DNA from: Aquitalea aquatica
GTDB taxonomy: Bacteria > Pseudomonadota > Gammaproteobacteria > Burkholderiales > Chromobacteriaceae
Direction: 5' to 3'
Assembly (NCBI RefSeq): GCF_013911085.1
Contig: NZ_JACERN010000022.1
Span: 124,001-188,000, forward strand
Length of the DNA stretch: 64,000 nt
The position numbers and the translations under genes are program-made. Positions within the stretch are counted from its first letter, which is position 1, and each line of letters starts with the position of its first letter. Positions 8,372-17,666 of this stretch are shown here, piece by piece. The notes beneath the pieces were generated by a model that saw only the letters and a program-made list of their open reading frames with translations, was not told the DNA's origin and did no database searches.

Positions 8372-9511
8372 ATGACACGCCTTGCCATTGTTCGTCAAAA
8401 ATATAACCCCGCTGGTGGTGCCGAGCGTTTTGTCAGCCGTGCCCTGCAGGCGCTGACCCAACAGCACGCGCTGAGCGTTTCCCTGATTGCGCGCAATTGG
8501 GAAAAGCTGGAAGGCATTGCCGAATGTCGGGTCAACCCTTTCTATTTGGGTAACCTGTGGCGTGACTGGGGGTTTGCATGGTCGGCGCGGCGGCGTTGGC
8601 AGCAGGAAGGCTTTGACCTGGTCCAGTCGCATGAGCGCATTCCTGGTTGCCATATTTTCCGTGCCGGCGATGGCGTGCATCGTCATTGGCTGCAACTGCG
8701 CCGTCAGCATCTGGGCTGGTTCGGGCGCCTGTCGCTACTGCTGAATCCCTATCACCACTATGTGCAATATGCTGAAAAAGCCATGTTTCAGCATCCGGAC
8801 TTGCGTCTGGTGGTGTGTAATTCGCACATGGTGAAACAAGAAGTACAACAGTATTTCGGCTTGCCCGATCAGCGTTTCGCCGTCGTTTACAATGGCGTCG
8901 ACACGGCTCAGTTTCATCCGGAGTTGCAGCAGCAGTATCGTGCCGCCATGAGAAAGCAGCATGACATTCCGGCAGCGGCACCGGTCATGCTATATGTTGG
9001 CTCCGGTTTCGAGCGTAAGGGCGTGGCCAGGGCGCTGCAGGTGCTGCAGCAATTCCCCGAAATTTATCTGCTTGTGGTTGGCGGTGATAAGCATGCAGCC
9101 CGTTATCACGCACTGGCTGAGCGTCTGGGGATGAAGGCGCGGGTGCGTTTTACCGGGGCGCAAGGAGATGTAAAACCGTTTTACGGGATGGCGGATGCCT
9201 TTATATTGCCCACGCTGTATGATCCCTTCCCCAATGTGTGTGTCGAAGCCATGGCAGCGGGCCTGCCAGTGTTTACCACGACCACCTGCGGCAGTGCCGA
9301 ATTTCTGACCAATGGCCGTAATGGTTGGGTCGCCGCTGTTGATGACCTGCAGGGGTGGCATGACGGGGTGGCATATTGGCTGCAGCATCAACAGGACTGG
9401 CCTGCCTGGTGTCAGCAGGCGCGTCAGGCGGTAGAGGGGCTGACCCTGCCCGCCATGACTGATGTCATGTTGCAACAATATGAAAAACTCCTTGCCGCGC
9501 ACACGTCTTGA
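8372..9511 (+). CDS. Family 4 glycosyltransferase, WaaG-like LPS core enzyme
   Basis: A retaining GT-B glycosyltransferase of 379 residues. The N-terminus MTRLAIVRQKYNPAGGAERF resembles WaaG, which adds the first glucose to heptose II of the LPS inner core. The C-terminal donor-binding half contains LYVGSGFERKGVARAL and the acidic motif DPFPNVCVEAMAAGLPV typical of GT4. I prefer the ATG at 8372, with GGAAG about 10 nt upstream, over an in-frame ATG 18 bases earlier. It is the first gene of the LPS cluster, after the ptsI terminator. The family is sure; the exact sugar and acceptor are not. Confidence 0.88.
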   Translation: MTRLAIVRQKYNPAGGAERFVSRALQALTQQHALSVSLIARNWEKLEGIAECRVNPFYLGNLWRDWGFAWSARRRWQQEGFDLVQSHERIPGCHIFRAGDGVHRHWLQLRRQHLGWFGRLSLLLNPYHHYVQYAEKAMFQHPDLRLVVCNSHMVKQEVQQYFGLPDQRFAVVYNGVDTAQFHPELQQQYRAAMRKQHDIPAAAPVMLYVGSGFERKGVARALQVLQQFPEIYLLVVGGDKHAARYHALAERLGMKARVRFTGAQGDVKPFYGMADAFILPTLYDPFPNVCVEAMAAGLPVFTTTTCGSAEFLTNGRNGWVAAVDDLQGWHDGVAYWLQHQQDWPAWCQQARQAVEGLTLPAMTDVMLQQYEKLLAAHTS

Positions 9512-9563
9512 ACTGTGCCTGATTACCTTGTTGCAAGGCGCAAGCGAATGATTTTCTTACTGC

Positions 9564-10655
9564 ATGAGTGAAATGCTAAACGACTCCATCGATCTGAACC
9601 AGGTACGGCGCGTCTTGGTCATCAAACTGCGCCATCATGGGGATGTCCTGCTGACTTCTCCGGTTTTTGCCGCGCTCAAACAGCAGGCTCCGCATCTGGA
9701 AATCGATGCGCTGGTTTACCGTGACACGCAGGAAATGCTCAGCTTGCACCCGGCCATCAGCCAGTTGCACACCATTGATCGCAACTGGAAAAAGCTCGGT
9801 GTATTCGGTCAACTCAAGGCTGAGCTGGGCTTGCTGTCTGTCTTGCGCCAGCGTCACTATGATTTGGTGATTACCCTGACCGAGCACAAGCGCGGCGCCT
9901 GGCTGGTCCGTTTGCTGGCTCCACGCTGGTCGGTGGGGCCCGATGGTCCTTACGGCAAGTTGTTCCGTAAAAGCTTTACCCACCGTTATCTGCAGGTGCC
10001 CGGCAACCGCCGTCATACCATCGAAATCCATCTGGACGCTCTGCGCCGCATCGGTGTCTATCCATCACCCGATCAGCGTGAGCTGACGCTGGTGGCTGGC
10101 CACAATGCAGAGGCGACCCTGGCGGCCAAGCTGGAGCAGCTCGGCTTGTCAGCCGGACAATACATTCTGGTCCACCCCACCTCGCGCTGGCTGTTTAAAA
10201 GCTGGACGGTGCAAAACATGGCTGCGCTGATCAATACCCTGCAGCAACGCGGACTCAAGGTGCTGCTGACTGCCGCACCCAGCCCGGACGAAATGGCCAT
10301 GCTGGGTGATATCCAGTCGCGTCTGACTACCCCTGCCGCCAGCCTGGCGGGGCAGCTCACCCTGAAGGAGCTGGCTGCGGCCATCGACAATGCCCGCTTG
10401 TATATCGGTGTGGATTCGGTGCCCATGCATATTGCCTCCGCGATGAAAACGCCCTGTGTCGCGCTGTTTGGCCCATCGGGTGACATTGAGTGGGGGCCAT
10501 GGCAGGTACCGCACCGGGTGGTGGCTGCCAGCATGTCCTGCCGTCCGTGTGGCAATGCTGGCTGCGGTGGCGGTTGGAAGAGTGAGTGCTTGCAGCAAAT
10601 CAGCCTGGAGCAGGTAATTGCTGCCGTTGAAGGCGTCATGGAGGAGTCCGCATGA
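9564..10655 (+). CDS. waaQ: Heptosyltransferase III-like GT9 protein (WaaQ type)
   Basis: A 363-residue family 9 glycosyltransferase. The N-terminal motif VLVIKLRHHGDVLLTSPVF is the hallmark of WaaQ-type heptosyltransferases, which use ADP-heptose to branch the LPS inner core. The C-terminal half has the nucleotide-sugar site YIGVDSVPMHIASAM and LFGPSG. Four cysteines cluster near the C-terminus (SCRPCGNAGCGGGWKSEC), as often seen in WaaQ. The next gene starts within its stop codon (ATGA overlap), so the two are translationally coupled. The assignment to heptose transfer is from the family; the acceptor is unproven. Confidence 0.87.
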   Translation: MSEMLNDSIDLNQVRRVLVIKLRHHGDVLLTSPVFAALKQQAPHLEIDALVYRDTQEMLSLHPAISQLHTIDRNWKKLGVFGQLKAELGLLSVLRQRHYDLVITLTEHKRGAWLVRLLAPRWSVGPDGPYGKLFRKSFTHRYLQVPGNRRHTIEIHLDALRRIGVYPSPDQRELTLVAGHNAEATLAAKLEQLGLSAGQYILVHPTSRWLFKSWTVQNMAALINTLQQRGLKVLLTAAPSPDEMAMLGDIQSRLTTPAASLAGQLTLKELAAAIDNARLYIGVDSVPMHIASAMKTPCVALFGPSGDIEWGPWQVPHRVVAASMSCRPCGNAGCGGGWKSECLQQISLEQVIAAVEGVMEESA

Positions 10656-11803
10656 AAAAGCAGCGACGACTACCCGGACGCTTGCTGATTTTTGCCGCAC
10701 TGCTGTGCCGTTTACCCTGGCAGTGGTTGCGGCGGCGTCCAGTCGAGGAGGCTGTACAGCGTATTTTGGTGCTGCATCAATTCCTGCTGGGTGATGCCTT
10801 GATGGCCACCAGCCTGCTGGCCAAATTGCGAGAGCGTTATCCCGCCGCCGAGATCATCCTGGCCTGCCCGCAGGGGCAGGTCGGGCTCTATCAAAGCCGT
10901 CCTTACGGTATTACTGCAGTCGGTTGGCATCCACGGGACTTCGCCTCGGTCCGTAAGCTATTTACCATGCCACGCTTCGATCTGGCCTTTCTCAGTGGCG
11001 AGAACCGCTTGTCCTTCCTGGCTCGGGCCATCGGCGCGCGCTGGATTATCGGTTTTGCCGATGAAGCTCCTGCCTATAAGAACTGGCTGGTAGACGAAGC
11101 CATCCCCTACAGTACCACCCCCGAATCCTGGACCGATACCGCAGCCCGGCTGGTGGCGGGACCAGATCCCAAACCGTTCAGTCTTGTCGATTGGCCGCTG
11201 GAGGAAGTCAGCCTGCCGTTTTTCGGCCAACCTTATGTCGTGCTACATGTTGGCGCAAGTTCGCCCACCCGCTACTGGCCTGCGGGCAACTGGCGAGAGC
11301 TGGCTGCATATGTGCGCGCCAGAGGGTTAACGGTGGTCTGGTCGTGCGGCCCCGGAGAAGAGCAGTTGGTGGATGAGATCCAGCCCGCGCCGGACGACGC
11401 GACGATGGCGGGCAGTCTCAATCTGCTGCAATTACGCGCACTGCTGCATGGCGCACGCGCAGCGGTTTGTCCGGATACCGGCGTTGCGCATCTGGCGAAG
11501 ATTGCCGCTGTGCCGCAAGTGATGTTGTTTGGTCCGGGCAGCGAAACCCTGTTCGGTGCCAGCCGTTTTTTCAGCTCCACCCCCTGTCTGGGCGTGGGGC
11601 CAATCTGGTTCCCCTGCCGTATCCAGCGCGACATGCATTACCGCCAGACCGAATGGGCGATGCGTTGTTATCGCACGGTGGGAACCAAGGAAGGACAGTG
11701 TCGCAAGCCGCAATGCATGGCGGTAGTGCAGCCATCGATGGTGCTGCAAGCGCTAGTTCAGTTACTGCCTGAAGAGAATAATTGTAATGACCAAGATATT
11801 TGA
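10652..11803 (+). CDS. Family 9 glycosyltransferase (LPS core)
   Basis: A 383-residue GT9 protein and the second of three in this cluster. After a basic, hydrophobic N-terminal stretch it has the GT9 core start RILVLHQFLLGDALMATSLL and, in the second half, AAVCPDTGVAHLAKIA followed by VMLFGPGSETLFGA. Substrate cannot be told from sequence; transfer of heptose or a related sugar to the LPS core is inferred from family and neighbours. It overlaps the upstream gene by 4 bp and the downstream ligase gene by 17 bp. Confidence 0.84.
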   Translation: MKKQRRLPGRLLIFAALLCRLPWQWLRRRPVEEAVQRILVLHQFLLGDALMATSLLAKLRERYPAAEIILACPQGQVGLYQSRPYGITAVGWHPRDFASVRKLFTMPRFDLAFLSGENRLSFLARAIGARWIIGFADEAPAYKNWLVDEAIPYSTTPESWTDTAARLVAGPDPKPFSLVDWPLEEVSLPFFGQPYVVLHVGASSPTRYWPAGNWRELAAYVRARGLTVVWSCGPGEEQLVDEIQPAPDDATMAGSLNLLQLRALLHGARAAVCPDTGVAHLAKIAAVPQVMLFGPGSETLFGASRFFSSTPCLGVGPIWFPCRIQRDMHYRQTEWAMRCYRTVGTKEGQCRKPQCMAVVQPSMVLQALVQLLPEENNCNDQDI

Positions 11804-13154
11804 ATCAGTGGGTACAGTACGGCGCGTTCCGCTGTATCTGGAAATTATCCTTGTAATGGTGGCAGCCTCACTGATGTTCGTGTGGTCAATGCCCAATCTC
11901 ACCGGATTACGTAATAGCCTGTTGGCGATCAATTTTTTTATCTGCGTTCCATTGGCATGGCCTGTTTTAAAAAATGGCGGATGGCGTCGATTTTTTCCTG
12001 TCTTGCCATTGAAGATATATGTCCTGTTGACATTGTGGATTGTCGTATGCGCATTATTATTTTCCGATAATCGAGTTGTCAGTTTTCATGAAATATGGGG
12101 GCAATGGATACGGAGTGCGCTGGCCGGTGCTATGGGATTGATGTTGGCCTCACTGTCGGTTGGTCACCGTCTGCGTCTTTCTTCCGCGTCCGTATTAACA
12201 GTGCTGATGCTGGCAATTTTTTCGCAAGTCATGCTGCATGATGTAGATATGCTGTGGCAATGGGTAAGAACAGGCACTCTTCCGTTGGGAGAAACCAGAA
12301 TTCTGGAAAGCAGAACGGTTCTTACTTATGTTGTCAATTTGTTGCTGGCCTTTTCTGCAGCAGAGTTGATGGGGCGCATTTTGTTCAATCGACGCTACAT
12401 GCCTTTGCCGGGTATTTTCTTTGTATTTGTCGGAGTGGTTTGTATTTTTGCCTCCTACACCTTGCAAACCAGGAATGGCATGATTGGCACTTTGGCATTG
12501 CTGGTTTCTTGTTCATTACTTTTCTGGTTTGTTAAACGGAAAGCGACAAATAATATACTCGTTGCTAGTCTGGTTCTGCTGGTGTTGTCAGGTGTCACTA
12601 CATTGGGATGGTTTGCTTATAAAGCAGATCCGCGCTGGGGGTCGCTGTTGGAAACCGTACCCATCGCTTGGGATACACAGGGCCATCAAGAGTGGATACA
12701 TCGTCAGTACCCCTTGCTTGCTGATGGGAATCCAGTTAGTGGATCGAATTACGAACGTATTGCTTGGGCAAAAGAAGCACTGCTACAGATCGCACGTGAG
12801 CCGATTGGTGTTGGTTACAATCGCAGTGCATTCGGAGTCGCGTTAAAGAAAATACACCCTGATCTGGTTGAGACAGCACATTCTCATAGTGGAATACTGG
12901 ATTTCACCATTGCCAATGGTATTCCTGGTTTGATTATTTTTATTGCCTTGTTGTGGGTTTGTTTTCAGCAGGGTTTGTTGAGTTTCTTTAAAAATCACTC
13001 TCCACAAGGATTGCTCCTGGCATTTATTGTCACCGGTTTTTTTGGTCGCAGTTTGGTGGATAGTAATATTCGCGATCATATGCTGGAACAATTTGTGTTT
13101 TTGCTTTGTGTAATGCTTGTTTTTTCTCTGGAAAGGGACTCGAGTGAATCCTGA
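11787..13154 (+). CDS. waaL: O-antigen ligase-family membrane protein (WaaL-like)
   Basis: A 455-residue polytopic inner membrane protein with about ten to twelve hydrophobic segments and one large loop (about residues 280-370). Within it are GSNYERIAWAKEALLQIAREP, of the O-antigen ligase/Wzy type, and the histidines of VETAHSHSGILDFTIANG. WaaL joins polymer from an undecaprenyl carrier to lipid A-core. The DNA is visibly AT-richer than its neighbours, with long A and T runs, which suggests a different origin. It overlaps both neighbours. Ligase is the most likely role because it sits among core genes; a polymerase cannot be excluded. Confidence 0.82.
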   Translation: MTKIFESVGTVRRVPLYLEIILVMVAASLMFVWSMPNLTGLRNSLLAINFFICVPLAWPVLKNGGWRRFFPVLPLKIYVLLTLWIVVCALLFSDNRVVSFHEIWGQWIRSALAGAMGLMLASLSVGHRLRLSSASVLTVLMLAIFSQVMLHDVDMLWQWVRTGTLPLGETRILESRTVLTYVVNLLLAFSAAELMGRILFNRRYMPLPGIFFVFVGVVCIFASYTLQTRNGMIGTLALLVSCSLLFWFVKRKATNNILVASLVLLVLSGVTTLGWFAYKADPRWGSLLETVPIAWDTQGHQEWIHRQYPLLADGNPVSGSNYERIAWAKEALLQIAREPIGVGYNRSAFGVALKKIHPDLVETAHSHSGILDFTIANGIPGLIIFIALLWVCFQQGLLSFFKNHSPQGLLLAFIVTGFFGRSLVDSNIRDHMLEQFVFLLCVMLVFSLERDSSES

Positions 13155-14205
13155 AAAAATTCTGGTCATCCGACGGGACAATATTGGTGATCTGGTTTGT
13201 ACTACACCGTTGATTCATGCTCTGAGGACTCGCTTTCCAAAAGCTAGGCTAGATTTGCTGGTGAATAGTTATAATGCTCCGCTTCTGGTGGGGCACCCGG
13301 ATGTCGATCATCTTTATGTTTATACCAAGGCTAAGCATCGTGAAAACGGCGAGAGTGCATTGGGGGTTTACTGGAAACGCCTGCTTCTACTGCTGAAAAT
13401 GCGTCGTACCCGCTATGATGTCGCGGTACTGGCGAATGGGGGATGCATGCCCAGGCCCTTGCGCTGGGCAAAACAGATTGGTGCCTGCCATATCCTCGGT
13501 TTCAGTGAACCGGGAAATCCGCTCGCCAACCAGATCAATTTGCCTGTCGTCAGCCCTGCTCAAGTCATGCACGAGGTAGAGATGTTGATGACTCTGATGC
13601 AGCCGCTGACGGGCGAGATCGTGCCAGCACCAAATCTTTCTTTGGTGGCTGCAGCAGGTCTGGCAGAAGAAATACGTGGAAAATTGCCTGATCTTGCAGG
13701 GAAAAAACTGGTTGGCTTGCATATCAGTGCCCGTAAGCCTAGCCAGCAATGGCCGGCGCAGCGGTTCATCGAGTTGGCACAGGCCATTGCCAAAGATACT
13801 GCGGTTCATCTCATGCTGTTTTGGTCACCGGGTAGTGCCGATAACCCTTTTCATCCAGGGGATGATGAAAAGGCTGCCATGATTATGGAAGGCTGTGCAG
13901 GTTTGCCGCTGACACCTTTGCCAACCCATCAATTGGATGAGTTGATGAGTGGGTTGTCATTGCTTGATGTACTGATCTGCAGTGATGGTGGTGCCATGCA
14001 CGTGGCGGCAGGCCTGGGCAAGCCTATTGTTTGCATGTTTGGCGATAGCGATGTGGCTAAATGGCATCCATGGGGTGTTCCGTATAAGGTTTTGCAGCCG
14101 GCCAGCAGAAATGTTGTCGATCTTTCGGTCGCTGATCTGCTGTCTGCCTATGGGCAATTGGTGGGGCAGGATATCGACCCGGTGCACACGGAAGTTTCTG
14201 CATGA
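13144..14205 (+). CDS. Family 9 glycosyltransferase (LPS heptosyltransferase-like)
   Basis: The third GT9 protein of the cluster, about 353 residues from the GTG at 13144, which has GGAAAGGGA just upstream and gives the family-typical beginning VNPEKILVIRRDNIGDLVCT. An in-frame ATG 27 bases earlier is possible but lies deep in the ligase gene. The second half holds the donor site LICSDGGAMHVAAGLGKP followed by VCMFGDSD. The sugar transferred is unknown. The gene overlaps the ligase gene by 11 bp, and msbA starts in its stop codon (ATGA), so all six LPS genes appear coupled. Confidence 0.86.
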   Translation: MNPEKILVIRRDNIGDLVCTTPLIHALRTRFPKARLDLLVNSYNAPLLVGHPDVDHLYVYTKAKHRENGESALGVYWKRLLLLLKMRRTRYDVAVLANGGCMPRPLRWAKQIGACHILGFSEPGNPLANQINLPVVSPAQVMHEVEMLMTLMQPLTGEIVPAPNLSLVAAAGLAEEIRGKLPDLAGKKLVGLHISARKPSQQWPAQRFIELAQAIAKDTAVHLMLFWSPGSADNPFHPGDDEKAAMIMEGCAGLPLTPLPTHQLDELMSGLSLLDVLICSDGGAMHVAAGLGKPIVCMFGDSDVAKWHPWGVPYKVLQPASRNVVDLSVADLLSAYGQLVGQDIDPVHTEVSA

Positions 14206-15971
14206 GTAAAAGTGACAACTGGAATCACAGCTGGACAACCTATCGTCGCCTGATTCGCTATATTTCGCGGTACTGGAAGGTCTTCGCCCTGTCGTTGGTC
14301 TCGATGACCATCGCCGCCCTGACCGAGCCGGCGTTTGCCCGTCTGATGAAACCGCTGATTGATGGTGGCTTCGTCAACAAAGACCCGCAGGTCATCATCT
14401 GGGTGCCGATGGCCATCATCGGCGTATTCCTGGTGCGTGGCCTCACCAGTTTTATCAACGAGTACACTTCCAGTTGGCTGGCCGGGCATCTGGTGCAGAC
14501 GCTACGGCAGCAGATGTTTGCCAAGATGCTGCGCCTGCCGGTGCAGTACTATGCCGATAATCAGTCGGGTCGACTGGTATCGCGCATTTCATTTGATGTC
14601 AATCAGGTGACCGAGGCCGGCTTCAATGTTATTACCGTCACCGTGAAGGATGGCGTGACGGCAGTCAGTCTGCTGGCCTGGCTGTTGTACATCGACTGGC
14701 AATTGACGCTGATCTGCCTGCTGGTGATGCCGGTGGTGACGGTGTGCATGCGCATCGTGGCCAAGCGCTTGCGCGGTCTGGCACTGGAGAACCAGCAGCA
14801 CATGGCCGATCTGACCCAGATTCTGGGCGAGGGCGTGGACTGTCAAAAAGTAATCAAGGTGTATGGCGGTGAACAATACGAGGAGGCTCGTTTTGATGGC
14901 GCAGCTCAGGCCATTCGCCGTAATGCCGTGAAACAAAGTGCAGCCAGTTCGGCCAATACCGGGGTGACGCAGTTGATGATTGCTTGCGCGCTGGCGGCGA
15001 TCCTGTATTTCGCGGCTTTGCGTGCTCAGCATGGCGCGTTTACCGCAGGTGACTTCATGTCATTTCTTACCGCGATGATGTTGCTGTTTGCACCGGTCAA
15101 ACGCATTACTGGTATCTCGCAGGCTATGCAGCGTGGCCTGGCAGCGGCGGAGAGCGTGTTTGCCTTTCTGGATGAGCCGGGTGAGCCGGATCACGGTAGC
15201 AAGCGTTTGCCGACTACCCAGGGCCGTCTGCGTTTTGAGGATGTCTCGTTTCGTTATCCCAATGCCGAGCGCGTGGTATTGCAGGACATCAACCTGACTG
15301 TCAATTCGGGTGAGACAGTGGCCTTGGTCGGTTCTTCCGGCAGTGGCAAAACCACGCTGGTCAGCCTGATTCCACGCTTCTACGAACCCTTGTCGGGGCA
15401 GATTACCCTGGATGGCATTGCGCTGGCCGATATCGCACTGGCGGACCTGCGCCATCACATCGCCATGGTGAGCCAGGATGTGGTGCTGTTCAATGACAGC
15501 GTGGCCGCCAATATCGCTTATGGCTCCAGCCACCAGGTCAGCCGTGAGCAGATTGTTGAGGCGGCACGGGCGGCCAATGCGCTGGAGTTCATCGAGGCCA
15601 TGCCGCAGGGGCTGGATACGCAGATTGGCGAGAATGGGGTGCGGTTGTCAGGCGGTCAGCGCCAGCGGCTGGCGATTGCCCGTGCACTGCTGAAGAATGC
15701 GCCATTGCTGATTCTGGATGAGGCGACTTCGGCACTGGATACCCAGTCAGAACGGCTGGTGCAGGCGGCTCTGGAGAATCTGATGAAGAACCGTACTACT
15801 ATCGTCATCGCCCACCGCCTGTCTACCATCGAGAGTGCAGATCGCATCATCGTGATGCATCAGGGCCGGGTGGCGGAGCAGGGGAGTCATCAGCAATTGA
15901 TGTCGCAGGATGGCTTGTATGCCCGCCTGCACAGCCTGCAGTTCCGTGAGCCGGAGGCCGGCGCCGCCTGA
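14202..15971 (+). CDS. msbA: Lipid A/LPS export ABC transporter MsbA
   Basis: A 589-residue half transporter with a six-helix membrane domain in the first 320 residues and a C-terminal ATPase. The ATPase shows Walker A (GSSGSGKTT), the ABC signature (RLSGGQRQRLAIARALL) and Walker B (LLILDEATSALD). Length and order match MsbA, which flips core-lipid A across the inner membrane. Its place directly after core glycosyltransferase genes supports that role. It is the last gene of the cluster; a perfect 13-bp hairpin terminator follows. Confidence 0.93.
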   Translation: MSKSDNWNHSWTTYRRLIRYISRYWKVFALSLVSMTIAALTEPAFARLMKPLIDGGFVNKDPQVIIWVPMAIIGVFLVRGLTSFINEYTSSWLAGHLVQTLRQQMFAKMLRLPVQYYADNQSGRLVSRISFDVNQVTEAGFNVITVTVKDGVTAVSLLAWLLYIDWQLTLICLLVMPVVTVCMRIVAKRLRGLALENQQHMADLTQILGEGVDCQKVIKVYGGEQYEEARFDGAAQAIRRNAVKQSAASSANTGVTQLMIACALAAILYFAALRAQHGAFTAGDFMSFLTAMMLLFAPVKRITGISQAMQRGLAAAESVFAFLDEPGEPDHGSKRLPTTQGRLRFEDVSFRYPNAERVVLQDINLTVNSGETVALVGSSGSGKTTLVSLIPRFYEPLSGQITLDGIALADIALADLRHHIAMVSQDVVLFNDSVAANIAYGSSHQVSREQIVEAARAANALEFIEAMPQGLDTQIGENGVRLSGGQRQRLAIARALLKNAPLLILDEATSALDTQSERLVQAALENLMKNRTTIVIAHRLSTIESADRIIVMHQGRVAEQGSHQQLMSQDGLYARLHSLQFREPEAGAA

Positions 15972-15993
15972 TGGTTTGAGTCGCTGTCGAAAT

Positions 15994-16023
15994 AAAACAG
16001 GCTGCCAAATGGCAGCCTGTTTT
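15994..16023. terminator. Bidirectional terminator between msbA and the TPR gene
   Basis: AAAACAGGCTGCC and GGCAGCCTGTTTT form a perfect 13-bp stem with a 4-nt AAAT loop. The A and T flanks give a U-tract on both strands, so it can end both the msbA transcript and the converging pil-aro-TPR transcript. Confidence 0.9.
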
Positions 16024-16045
16024 CATGGTAGCGGCAGGGGAGGGC

Positions 16046-16429
16046 TCAGGCGTTGGCCGCAAACAAGGGGTCTTGTGGCGCCAGCTGACGGCCGGCCTCC
16101 TGGATGGTGTGCCATACCGGCTGATCCTTGACCTGGGCCTGGATATCACGTGCCAGACGGCAGTAAGCCTTGCCATTGCCTTCTGAGGAGTAGGCGCGCA
16201 GCAGCGTGACCTTGATCGACAGATTGTGTGGCTCGTCCTTCATGGCATCCTTGAGGACTCGCACGGCATCACTTGTGCGGCCATACGCCAGAAAAACTTC
16301 AGCTTCGCCCACTGGGTCAATCCCGCGGGCGCGCGGTTTTTTATACGTTGCCTTGCGCCACAGCTGGCGAGCAAGGTAGTAAGTGCTCATCAGGCCGAAA
16401 CTGGCCGTCAACGCGGTAATGGCATCCAC
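16046..16429 (-). CDS. Small TPR-like membrane-anchored protein downstream of aroB
   Basis: A 127-residue protein with one N-terminal hydrophobic segment (about residues 4-22) and a helical TPR-like remainder, with GEAEVFLAYGRTSDAVRVLKD followed by LSIKVTLLRAYSSEGN. This part resembles the C-terminal FimV/TPR helices seen in pilus-associated proteins of betaproteobacteria. The start is a GTG preceded by GGAGGG. It lies 130 bp downstream of aroB on the same strand, at the end of the pilus-shikimate cluster. A link to type IV pili is inferred from position only. Confidence 0.75.
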   Translation of the reverse strand: MDAITALTASFGLMSTYYLARQLWRKATYKKPRARGIDPVGEAEVFLAYGRTSDAVRVLKDAMKDEPHNLSIKVTLLRAYSSEGNGKAYCRLARDIQAQVKDQPVWHTIQEAGRQLAPQDPLFAANA

Positions 16430-16559
16430 CTGGGCTTCCCTCCGAGATTCTCTCTCTGCTTGAATTATGCAGTCGATTATTCGGGTAGCCGGACATCACC
16501 GCAATCCGTAGAACTCCTTAATGGCGTAAAGGTTTTAACGTTTGCGGGGCGAGTGGGGC

Positions 16560-17663
16560 TTACTGGCGTGCCAGTGTCGGGTCGATATGCGGGCTGCGGA
16601 ACAGGGACTCCAGCAGGGGGACTGGCAGTCCGGGCTGGATGATGGCTTGGCCCAGTTTCTGAAGCAGGACAAAACGGATGACGCCGCTCTCTACCTTTTT
16701 GTCGTGGCCCATGTGGCGCAGCCATTCTGCTGCACCAAAATCCGGGCTGCGTATCGGCAGGCCTGCGGCGGCGATCAGCGCTTGCACGCGAGCCACCTCC
16801 TGCTCATCCAGCCAGCCCATGGCCTGCGATGCTGCAGCTGCCAGTACCATGCCGGCACCGACTGCTTCACCATGCAGCCATTTGCCGTAGCCCAGGCCGG
16901 CTTCGATGGCGTGGCCGAAGGTATGGCCCAGATTGAGCAGGGCACGTATGCCTTGTTCCTTTTCATCCTGTCCGACAATTTCTGCTTTCATTTCGCAGGA
17001 ACGACGTACTGCATATTGCAGGGCCGCAGGATCACGGGCGCGCAGTTTGCCCATATTGGCTTCCAGCCAGCCGAGAAAGTCGATATCGCCCAGTAGGCCG
17101 TATTTGATGATTTCCGCGATGCCAGCGGACAGTTCACGTTCTGGCAGGGTGGCGAGCAGGTCCATGTCCGCCACGACCAGTTGCGGTTGGTAGAAGGCAC
17201 CAATCATGTTCTTGCCCAGCGGGTGGTTGATGGCAGTTTTGCCGCCAACTGAGGAATCCACTTGTGCCAACAAGGTGGTGGGGATCTGAATGAAGGGCGC
17301 GCCGCGCTGATAACAGGCGGCGGCAAAACCGGTCATGTCGCCGATCACGCCGCCACCCAGAGCAATCAGCGTGGTCTTGCGTTCGGCATTGGCGGCCAGT
17401 AGTGCGTCGAAAATCAGATTCAGCGTTTGCCAGTTCTTGTGCTCTTCACCGTCCGGCAGCACCACCGGAATGGTACGTACGCCATGCTTTTCCAGCTGCT
17501 GGGTCAGGCGCTGCAGATAGAGCGGTGCGACGACATCGTTCGTGATGATGGCAACCTGCGGGATACGCAGGTGGGGCAGAATCAACTCGACCTGATCGAG
17601 CAGTCCGTGGCCAATGTGGATAGGGTAGCGGGTGTCCGGCAGGGTCAGGTCGAGCGTAATCAT
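16560..17663 (-). CDS. aroB: 3-dehydroquinate synthase
   Basis: A 367-residue NAD- and metal-dependent enzyme that cyclises DAHP to 3-dehydroquinate, the second step of the shikimate pathway. Visible signatures are [12 protein letters not shown], the NAD site [35 protein letters not shown], and the metal-binding histidines of [12 protein letters not shown] and [10 protein letters not shown]. Length matches the family. The start codon follows the aroK stop after 3 bp, so the two are coupled, the standard arrangement downstream of pilQ. Confidence 0.97.
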   Translation of the reverse strand: MITLDLTLPDTRYPIHIGHGLLDQVELILPHLRIPQVAIITNDVVAPLYLQRLTQQLEKHGVRTIPVVLPDGEEHKNWQTLNLIFDALLAANAERKTTLIALGGGVIGDMTGFAAACYQRGAPFIQIPTTLLAQVDSSVGGKTAINHPLGKNMIGAFYQPQLVVADMDLLATLPERELSAGIAEIIKYGLLGDIDFLGWLEANMGKLRARDPAALQYAVRRSCEMKAEIVGQDEKEQGIRALLNLGHTFGHAIEAGLGYGKWLHGEAVGAGMVLAAAASQAMGWLDEQEVARVQALIAAAGLPIRSPDFGAAEWLRHMGHDKKVESGVIRFVLLQKLGQAIIQPGLPVPLLESLFRSPHIDPTLARQ

Positions 17664-17666
17664 GGG

